Assembly (NCBI GenBank): GCA_900553595.1
Contig: USEC01000001.1
Coordinates: 1 to 64,000, forward strand
Direction: 5' to 3'
Source: an uncultured Prevotella sp.
GTDB lineage: Bacteria; Bacteroidota; Bacteroidia; Bacteroidales; Bacteroidaceae
DNA length: 64,000 nt
Both the position numbers and the translations under genes were made by a program. The notes beneath the pieces were generated by a model. That model saw only the letters and a program-made list of their open reading frames with translations, had not been told where the DNA came from and searched no databases. This document shows positions 57,998 to 64,000 of the stretch, one piece after another (positions within the stretch are counted from its first letter, which is position 1; the number at the start of each line of letters is the position of its first letter).

Positions 57998-58450
57998 TTA
58001 TTCCTTGTTTTTCGTGTCCATGCAGATGGTGACGGGGCCGTCGTTGAGCAGTTCCACCTTCATGTCGGCGCCGAATTCGCCCGTTCCTACGGGTTTGCCG
58101 AGCGCGTCGGAGAGCTTGCGGCAGAAGTCCTCGTAGAGCGGAACCGAAATCTCGTGGCGTGCTGCGCGGAACCATGAGGGACGGTTCCCCTTCTTGTACG
58201 AGGCGTAGAGCGTGAACTGGCTCACCACCAACGCCTCGCCCCCGGTGTCGAGAATGGAGCGGTTCATCACGCCGTTCTCGTCGTCGAAGACGCGGAGTGC
58301 AGCCACTTTCTTCACCAGCCAATCTACATCCTCCGTCGTGTCCTCCTCTTCCACGCCGAGGAGGAGCAGGAAGCCGTGGCCTATACTCGATTTCACCGTG
58401 CCGTTGATGGTCACCGATGCGTGACTGACGCGCTGTATTACTGTTCTCAT
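57998..58450 (-). CDS. dtd: D-aminoacyl-tRNA deacylase Dtd
   Basis: 150 aa from the ATG at 58450 (MRTVIQRVSHASVTING); the longer frame to 58792 is not family sequence. Dtd removes D-amino acids and glycine mischarged on tRNA. Key motifs: GHGFLLLLGVEEEDT, ALVVSQFTLYA (SQFTL) and the cross-dimer Gly-cis-Pro motif GKPVGTGEFGADMKVELLNDGPVTI. Follows uvrC after 700 bp and leads the small membrane, mazG-like and deoC genes. Confidence 0.96.
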   Translation of the reverse strand: MRTVIQRVSHASVTINGTVKSSIGHGFLLLLGVEEEDTTEDVDWLVKKVAALRVFDDENGVMNRSILDTGGEALVVSQFTLYASYKKGNRPSWFRAARHEISVPLYEDFCRKLSDALGKPVGTGEFGADMKVELLNDGPVTICMDTKNKE

Positions 58451-58574
58451 GCGATGTGTATTTCTTTTCTTGTTAGCGGAATACAAAATTACTCGAAAAT
58501 TGTGATAAAAACAAGCCGACACCTGCATGATAAGTGAAAAAATGAAAAATAAACGCTTTTTTTCGCTGATTTTC

Positions 58575-59005
58575 TTTGCGTTATGGATTTTAATTGATAA
58601 ATTTGCAACAACTATATGTGCGTAGTGTCGCACTGCTGCACTTTTAAGCAACCGATTCCTATAAAAGAGACGACATTTTTCATAAACGTAACACTTATTA
58701 GCATAAATCGTCTTGGTATGGAAAAGGTGCCGGAAGTGGGCATTCCATGCTGACAAGAAGCATTGAGCAAATATGGAATAATGTTTTTTCATGATGGCAT
58801 TCTTCCGGTTTTTTTTACCGGAAATGTATGTCTGTCATTGAAAAGATGGTAATATGACTTTTAGTTTTTAGTATAATTTGATATAAGGATTGGCTTGTGA
58901 TAACCCGTGATGGGGCCGACAAGTATTTTTTTGGGAGATTTTAATGAATCTTCTCTGTGTGTGCGCTTAGATCGTGAGGTCGTGGCGCATTTTTTTTTGC
59001 TGCTT
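58575..59005 (+). ncRNA. Possible ncRNA in the uvrC-dtd gap
   Basis: A consensus promoter TTTG (58575-58578), 19-bp spacer, TAAATTTG (58598-58605) fires to the right into 700 bp without a credible ORF. Candidate ends: TTCCGGT-TTTTT-ACCGGAA near 58804-58824 (no T tract) or TGCGC...GCGCA followed by T9 near 58970-59000. Internal pairings include AGACGA with TCGTCT and ATGCT with AGCAT. Not recognised as tmRNA, RNase P or SRP. Runs antisense to nothing. Confidence 0.4.
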
Positions 59006-59014
59006 CTGCATCGT

Positions 59015-59105
59015 TCTAAAAACAAGCCTTGTTTGCGATGAAAAGAAGCCTTGTTTGCACTGAAAAGAAGCCTTGTTTAGAGTGTAAATAAGCCTTGTTT
59101 TCAAT
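59015..59105. repeat. Family C repeat at the uvrC 3' end
   Basis: Four AAGCCTTGTTTGC units in the same orientation, with AAAACAAGCCTTGTTT at the start and TAAGCCTTGTTTTC at the end, 40 bp beyond the uvrC stop. Confidence 0.75.
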
Positions 59106-59144
59106 GGCAGTGTAAAGGCGTTTGATAATTAGCGATTTGGGGTC

Positions 59145-60995
59145 TCACGCCTCTTTCTCGGCCGCCTTTTTCTCGAAGAAATCGTGCAAAATCGCCGCTC
59201 TTCTGCTTCCCACAACCTGTGCAAGTTCCTCTGCTGATGCCTCGCCGATGCGTTTCACGCTCTTGAAGTGCTTCATGAGGGCGTCGCGCGAGGCAGGCCC
59301 TATGCCGCTGATGTCGTCGAGCACGCTGTGGAGGGCGTGCTTGGAACGCTTGTCGCGGTGGAACGTGATGGCATAACGGTGCACCTCGTCCTGAATCTGC
59401 GTGAGGACGCGGAACAGTTCGCTCTGAGGGTCGATGCCTATCACCTGCGGCGGACAGCCGTAGAGCAGTTCGTTGGTGCGGTGACGGTCGTCCTTGGCGA
59501 GTCCGGCGATGGCAATGCCGAGGTGCAACTCGTCGTCCACCACCTGGCGTACCACCTCCATCTGACCCTTTCCGCCGTCGGTGATGATGAGGTCGGGCAG
59601 GGCTTCGCCCTCTTCTCTCATGCGCGTGTAGCGGCGGCGCACCACCTCCTGCATGGAAGCGTAGTCGTCGGGACCGCTGACGGTCTTGATGTTGTATTTG
59701 CGGTAGTCCTTCTTCGACGGCCGCATGCCCTTGAACACCACGCAGCCCGCCACGGCATCGGTGCCCGATATGTTGGAGTTGTCGAAGCATTCTATGTGGA
59801 ACGGCATCTTTTCGAGTCGCAGTTTCTGTTGCAGTTCCTTCATCAGACGCGTCTTTTTCTGTTCCGGATTGAGTTTTTCCGTCTGTTTCAGGCGGTCGAA
59901 ACGGTACTGGCGGCAGTTCATGAGCGACAGTTCCAGCAAGTGCTTCTTGTCGCCGCGCTGCGGCACGAAGAACTCCACGCCGCCCAGCTGCCACTCCATT
60001 GCGAACGGCACTATCACCTCCTTTGCCTCACTTCCGAACCTGCTGCGTATGTCGGGGATGGCAGAAATGAGCAGTTCCGGGTCGGTTTCATCGAGTTTCC
60101 GGCGGTATTCAAACGTGAAACTCTGGTTCACCGCCCCCTCCACAACGTGCATGTAGTTGATGAACACCATGCTGTCCGCCTCGTCGGAGAGTATGGTGAA
60201 GACATCTACATTGCTTATGGTGTGGCTCACCACCTCGCTCTTGGCGCAGAAATTCTGTATGAGCATGTACTTCTGCTTGAGTTCTTCCGCCTCCTCGAAG
60301 CGCAGTTCGGCGGCTTTCCGCTGCATTTCATCGTAGATGTGCCTGCTCAGTTCGCGCGTGTTGCCCTTCAGTATCTCGCGTGCCTGGGCTATGCACTCGC
60401 GGTAGTCCTCCACGCTCTGCCGCCCCGTGCAGGGTGCGTTGCAGTTGTGTATGTGGTATTCCAGGCACGGTTTGTACTTGCCTTGGGCGATGCCTTCGGG
60501 TGTAATCGGGATGTGGCACTTGCGCGGTTTGTAGAGTTTGCCTATCAGTTCAAGCACGGCATACATGCTTGCCGTGTGCGAATAGGGTCCGTAGTAGGTT
60601 CCCCATTTGCGGTTTATCTGGCGTGTCTTGAATATGCGCGGCAGATATTCGCCCGTGACACAGATGCTGGGGTAGGTCTTTCCGTCTTTAAGGAGTACGT
60701 TGTAGCGGGGGTTGTACTTCTTTATAAGACTGTTTTCGAGCAGCAGCGCGTCCTCTTCGGTGTTCACCACGGTGTAGCTTATGTCCTCAATCTTCGACAC
60801 CAGAACCTTTGTCTTGAATCTATCTACCTCCTTGTGGAAGTAGCTCGACACTCGCTGCTTCAGCCGTTTGGCCTTGCCTACATATATAATGGTGTGGGTT
60901 TTGTCGTAGAACTGGTAGCTTCCGGGTTTGTCGGGCATACTCAAAACTATGCTTTTCAGCCGTTCTATCCGCTTCAGATCGTCTTCCTTCTTCAT
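59145..60995 (-). CDS. uvrC: Excinuclease ABC subunit UvrC
   Basis: 616 aa from the ATG at 60995 (MKKEDDLKRIERLKS); 26 residues further upstream are not conserved. GIY-YIG nuclease domain (PGSYQFYDKTHTIIYVGKAKRLKQRV), a UVR segment (RKAAELRFEEAEELKQKYMLIQNF), the RNase H-like domain (IECFDNSNISGTDAVAGCVVF and LIITDGGKGQMEV), and tandem helix-hairpin-helix (DDISGIGPASRDALMKHF). UvrC makes both incisions in nucleotide excision repair. Follows apt in the conserved mnmG-apt-uvrC order. Confidence 0.97.
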   Translation of the reverse strand: MKKEDDLKRIERLKSIVLSMPDKPGSYQFYDKTHTIIYVGKAKRLKQRVSSYFHKEVDRFKTKVLVSKIEDISYTVVNTEEDALLLENSLIKKYNPRYNVLLKDGKTYPSICVTGEYLPRIFKTRQINRKWGTYYGPYSHTASMYAVLELIGKLYKPRKCHIPITPEGIAQGKYKPCLEYHIHNCNAPCTGRQSVEDYRECIAQAREILKGNTRELSRHIYDEMQRKAAELRFEEAEELKQKYMLIQNFCAKSEVVSHTISNVDVFTILSDEADSMVFINYMHVVEGAVNQSFTFEYRRKLDETDPELLISAIPDIRSRFGSEAKEVIVPFAMEWQLGGVEFFVPQRGDKKHLLELSLMNCRQYRFDRLKQTEKLNPEQKKTRLMKELQQKLRLEKMPFHIECFDNSNISGTDAVAGCVVFKGMRPSKKDYRKYNIKTVSGPDDYASMQEVVRRRYTRMREEGEALPDLIITDGGKGQMEVVRQVVDDELHLGIAIAGLAKDDRHRTNELLYGCPPQVIGIDPQSELFRVLTQIQDEVHRYAITFHRDKRSKHALHSVLDDISGIGPASRDALMKHFKSVKRIGEASAEELAQVVGSRRAAILHDFFEKKAAEKEA

Positions 60996-61056
60996 CTTTG
61001 AAAATGCTTTAATAGGGCAGTGTAAGTGCCTGTGGTTTAGGGCGATGTCTTCCTTA

Positions 61057-61072
61057 TGTTTCATGTGAAACA
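61057..61072. other. parS-like site 1
   Basis: TGTTTCATGTGAAACA matches the ParB-binding consensus TGTTTCACGTGAAACA at 15 of 16 positions. It is followed at once by a half-site (ACGTTTCACATG). Intergenic, between apt and uvrC. Confidence 0.7.
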
Positions 61073-61206
61073 TTCTTACGTTTCACATGTTGCACCGTTT
61101 CATCCCGTTTCCGTCGTTAAAGAAACACTTTAACGCCGATGGATGCGTGCCAAAACGAAAAAAGCGGCATGATGCCGGGTGGCATCTGCCGCTTTGGGGT
61201 AGGGTG

Positions 61207-61737
61207 TTAGATCTTCAACAGTGAAGTAACCTCCACGTCATCGTCGAAAACTTCGCGTCCGTCGAGACCTTCGTGCACGAGTTCGATGATGAAGTTCACA
61301 TAGATTTTCTTTACTCCGAACTTCTTCACGAGGTTGCATGCCGCCTTCATCGTGCCTCCGGTGGCGAGCAGGTCGTCGTGCAAAAGCACCACATCATCGG
61401 GACCTATGGCGTCCTTATGAATTTCGATGGTGTCCTTGCCGTACTCCTTGGCGTAGCTTTCCTGGATTGTCTCGCATGGAAGTTTGCCCGGCTTGCGGCA
61501 CAACACTATTCCGGCGTGCAGACGCATGGCGAGGGTTGAGGTCATAATGAGACCTCGCGACTCTATGCCTACAATCTTTGTGATGCCTTTGTCCTTGTAC
61601 ATCTCATAGAGTTCGTCGCTCATTGTCTTCACGCATTCATAGTTTTTGAAGAGCGTGGATACGTCGCGGAAGTTGATTCCTTTCTTTGGCCAATCGGGTA
61701 TGCAACGCAGATTGTCCACTAATAGTTTGTTGTTCAT
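61207..61737 (-). CDS. apt: Adenine phosphoribosyltransferase Apt
   Basis: 176 aa. PRPP-binding motif VVLLHDDLLATGGTMKAA, the flexible loop and IVGIESRGLIM, plus the N-terminal IPDWPKKGINFRDVSTLF. Converts adenine and PRPP to AMP in salvage. Follows mnmG and precedes uvrC; parS-like sites lie on both sides, the right one just upstream of its start. Confidence 0.96.
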   Translation of the reverse strand: MNNKLLVDNLRCIPDWPKKGINFRDVSTLFKNYECVKTMSDELYEMYKDKGITKIVGIESRGLIMTSTLAMRLHAGIVLCRKPGKLPCETIQESYAKEYGKDTIEIHKDAIGPDDVVLLHDDLLATGGTMKAACNLVKKFGVKKIYVNFIIELVHEGLDGREVFDDDVEVTSLLKI

Positions 61738-61771
61738 TGTCAGTTGCTTGTATTATGTTCGTTCTTTCAAT

Positions 61772-61787
61772 TGTTTCATGTGAAACG
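61772..61787. other. parS-like site 2
   Basis: TGTTTCATGTGAAACG, 14 of 16 consensus positions, with the same following bases (TTCTT) as site 1. Lies between the mnmG stop and the apt start. Confidence 0.6.
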
Positions 61788-61858
61788 TTCTTGCTGTCCT
61801 TTCCTTGCGGAGCAGCTTCTGCGCCTTCCGGCGGAGTGGGGATGCCGCCGTCGTGGGG

Positions 61859-63730
61859 TCAGCGGTGCATCATCACCAGCAGCACGTTGATGTCGCTCGG
61901 CGATACTCCCGGTATGCGTGAGGCTTGTGCCAGCGTTTCGGGGTCTATCTTCTGGAGCTTCTGGCGGCCTTCCGTCGAGATCTCATGTATGTCGGCGTAG
62001 CGGAAATGTCCCTTTATGCGTATGTTCTCGAGGCGGTGCATCTTGTCGGCAACGAGTCGTTCGCGCTCTATGTAGCCTTTGTACTTTATGCTTATCTCGG
62101 CTTCTTCCGTTATCTCTTCGCGGCGGTTGGGTGTGAGGGCGAGTGCCTCTTTCAGTGCCGGCACGGCTTCGGCGAGTGCTGCGATGCTTATCTGCGGCCG
62201 TGATATGAGGTCGGCGAGTGTGGTTCCGAAGCGGAGTGGGGTGGTTCCGAAGCTTTCGAGGGCTGCGTTTATGTCGCGCGGTTTCACCGAAGTGTTGTGG
62301 CAGAAGTTCACGATGCGTTCGCATTCGGCTTTCTTCTGCAACCACCAGTCCATGCGGTCGCGCTTTGCCAGTCCGAGGTCGTATGCCCGTTCGGTGAGTC
62401 GTTCGTCGGCGTTGTCCTGGCGCAGCAGTATTCTGTATTCGGCGCGTGAGGTGAACATTCGGTACGGTTCGTCCACGCCTTTTGTCGTGAGGTCGTCTAT
62501 GAGTACGCCTATGTAGCTTTCGTCGCGTTTCATCACGAACGGTTCGCCACCCGAGCAGTGTATGGCTGCGTTGATTCCTGCCACCGTTCCCTGTCCGCCC
62601 GCCTCTTCGTAGCCCGTCGTTCCGTTCACCTGCCCGGCGAAGAAGAGACCTTTTACTATTTTCGATTCGAGCGAATTTTTGAGTTGGGTGGGGTCGAAGT
62701 AGTCGTATTCGATGGCGTAGCCGGGCCGATAGACCTTGATGTCGCGGAACGCCGGAATCTTCTTCAGTGCCTCAATCTGCACTTCCATGGGCATCGACGA
62801 TGAGAATCCGTTGAGGTACATCTCGTTGGTGTCCTCGCCTTCGGGTTCGAGGAAGAGCGGGTGCTGCTGCTTGTCGGGGAATGTCACGAGCTTGGTCTCG
62901 ATGGAAGGGCAGTAGCGCGGCCCGGTGGATTGTATCTGTCCGTTGTAGAGTGGGGAGTCGGCGATGGCTGCGCGCAGTGTCTCGTGCACTTCGGCGTTGG
63001 TGTTGCAGGTCCAGCAGGACAGCTGCTTCAGCGGTCGGGCGGTGCCCATATAGCTGAATTTGTGGAATGTCTGTTCGCCCGGCTGCTCCTCCATTTCGTC
63101 AAAGTGTACGCTCCGGCGGTCTATACGCACGGGTGTTCCCGTCTTCATTCTTGCCGCCGTTATGCCGTGTCGCGTTATGCTTTCGGTGAAATGCAGCACG
63201 GCGGGTTCGGCGCAACGCCCTCCCGGCACCTGCCTTCTGCCCACATGCATGAGTCCGTTGAGGAATGTCCCGGCGGTGATTATCGTTGCCTTGGCACGAA
63301 ATTCCACGCCCCACACCGTTGCCACGCCCACGGCTTCGCCCTGCTCCACGAGCAGTTCGCAGGCTTCGTCCTGCCACACGTCGAGTCCTGGCGTGTCGTC
63401 GATTACCTTGCGCCATGCCCAGATGAACTTGCCGCGGTCGCATTGTGCCCTCGGACTCCACACTGCGGGACCCTTGCCTTGGTTGAGCATTCGGAACTGT
63501 ATGGCTGTCTCGTCGGTGACGATGGCCATGTGTCCGCCCAGTGCGTCAATCTCGCGCACTATCTGTCCCTTGGCTATTCCGCCCACGGCGGGGTTGCAGC
63601 TCATCTGCGCCGTCTTGTTCATATCCATCGTTATGAGGCAGGTCTTGGCACCCATGGTGGCTGCGGCTACCGCCGCTTCGCATCCTGCATGTCCTCCGCC
63701 GATAACGATGACGTCGTAAAATAACTTCAT
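61859..63730 (-). CDS. mnmG: tRNA U34 carboxymethylaminomethyltransferase MnmG (GidA)
   Basis: 623 aa. FAD-binding motif VIVIGGGHAGCEAA at the N-terminus, MSCNPAVGGIAKGQIVREIDALGG, the conserved GQVNGTTGYEEAGGQGTVAGINA, and the C-terminal helical tail with GVSPSDINVLLVMMHR. With MnmE it installs cmnm5 at U34 of tRNAs. mnmG often lies near the origin in bacteria; here it is about 47 kb from the DnaA-box cluster. The minus-strand TAATTTTG at 63907-63914 is its -7 element. Confidence 0.97.
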   Translation of the reverse strand: MKLFYDVIVIGGGHAGCEAAVAAATMGAKTCLITMDMNKTAQMSCNPAVGGIAKGQIVREIDALGGHMAIVTDETAIQFRMLNQGKGPAVWSPRAQCDRGKFIWAWRKVIDDTPGLDVWQDEACELLVEQGEAVGVATVWGVEFRAKATIITAGTFLNGLMHVGRRQVPGGRCAEPAVLHFTESITRHGITAARMKTGTPVRIDRRSVHFDEMEEQPGEQTFHKFSYMGTARPLKQLSCWTCNTNAEVHETLRAAIADSPLYNGQIQSTGPRYCPSIETKLVTFPDKQQHPLFLEPEGEDTNEMYLNGFSSSMPMEVQIEALKKIPAFRDIKVYRPGYAIEYDYFDPTQLKNSLESKIVKGLFFAGQVNGTTGYEEAGGQGTVAGINAAIHCSGGEPFVMKRDESYIGVLIDDLTTKGVDEPYRMFTSRAEYRILLRQDNADERLTERAYDLGLAKRDRMDWWLQKKAECERIVNFCHNTSVKPRDINAALESFGTTPLRFGTTLADLISRPQISIAALAEAVPALKEALALTPNRREEITEEAEISIKYKGYIERERLVADKMHRLENIRIKGHFRYADIHEISTEGRQKLQKIDPETLAQASRIPGVSPSDINVLLVMMHR

Positions 63731-63906
63731 TCTCTGATAAAAAATGTTCGTGTTCCGCGTGCCGGGAACTTGTGGTTGCGGAGCGGTCTGGCCGCTTTCC
63801 TGTCCCGTTTGTTTTCCTTTGTGCTGACAGCAGGTCGTGTGCCTGCCCGACTTCGGTTTTCATGTCCCGCAAATTCCCTTGTCGTGCGAAATTCTGTATT
63901 ATGTCG

Positions 63907-63914
63907 CAAAATTA
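63907..63914 (-). promoter_or_regulatory. mnmG -7 promoter element
   Basis: TAATTTTG on the minus strand, about 175 bp upstream of the mnmG ATG; the -33 box is degenerate. Confidence 0.5.
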
Positions 63915-63945
63915 AGAATAAAAAATGATTTTATATCGAAAATAA

Positions 63946-63977
63946 TTTGATTTATCATCAAAAATCACTATTTTTGC
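63946..63977 (+). promoter_or_regulatory. Promoter for a gene beyond the right edge
   Basis: TTTG (63946-63949), 20-bp spacer, TATTTTTG (63970-63977), reading right; divergent from mnmG. No start codon for it is seen before 64000. Confidence 0.65.
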
Positions 63978-64000
63978 AAGCTGAAATCGGGGCGTTATTA

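Noticed and set aside
58451..58792. N-terminal extension of dtd
   Set aside because: Dtd begins at MRTVIQRV; the extension is AT-rich intergenic sequence without family similarity.
1..64000. tRNA and rRNA genes
   Set aside because: Intergenic regions were read for T-loop-like GGTTCGA and rRNA signatures; none was convincing.

Overview
The window reads as chromosome of a Bacteroidales bacterium, most likely a Prevotella-like genus. Three things support this. Promoters follow the Bacteroidetes pattern (TTTG or TTG, about 19-20 bp, then TAnnTTTG) and there are no clear Shine-Dalgarno sites. There are type IX secretion (T9SS) style C-terminal tails and a PorZ-like protein. The cobalamin locus is of the BtuB/BtuG type. 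No rRNA, tRNA, CRISPR array, transposase or prophage was found. Species is not claimed.

Layout. 1-13.4 kb: a partial secreted GEVED-type protein; an envelope cluster (MsbA-like ABC exporter, lipid A acyltransferase, GT4 glycosyltransferase, WaaP-like kinase); miaB; a secreted protein with a T9SS-like tail; a DUF805 protein; sufE; a U32 (TrhP-like) enzyme; nadA. 13.4-15.05 kb: a gene-free segment with about a dozen DnaA-box-like sites, a strong candidate for oriC. 15-18.8 kb: a Ca2+ P-type ATPase, then a stand-alone structured non-coding RNA (possibly 6S-like) with its own promoter and terminator. 18.8-30.7 kb: a minus-strand run leuS, YitT family, rdgB, porZ-like, two multi-TM GT-C-like proteins, a GT2 polyprenyl-phosphate glycosyltransferase and a conserved unknown. 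31-41 kb: ispG (long form), purE, a PAP2 protein, rpoN, a GIN-domain secreted protein, mutS. 41-48.5 kb: a cobalamin-riboswitch-controlled surface capture and uptake locus (DUF5074 propeller, BtuB-like receptor, BtuG-like lipoprotein, DUF4465 protein), interrupted by an AAA/STAND-type ATPase with its own promoter. 48.8-55.3 kb: hemolysin III family protein, a DUF4143-type ATPase preceded by a 33-bp tandem array, polA, and a polyprenyl synthase. 55.5-63.7 kb: a four-helix-bundle protein, deoC, mazG-like, a small membrane protein, dtd, uvrC, apt and mnmG, with two parS-like sites flanking apt.

The most unusual property is the intergenic space. It is filled with several families of modular palindromic or short-unit repeats. 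Family A is a 29-bp arm nested palindrome with a paired loop change between copies. Family B is a GTCCGTTATC inverted repeat. Family C is a GCAAACAAGGCTT terminator-like palindrome. Family D uses AAGCCTTTCT decamers, family E TTAGGAG heptamers, and family F GTTAAAGAA nonamers. They sit mainly at gene 3' ends, often build 15-40 bp stems, and in places have become the ends of coding regions. All calls come from reading the sequence; no database search, folding program or skew plot was run.
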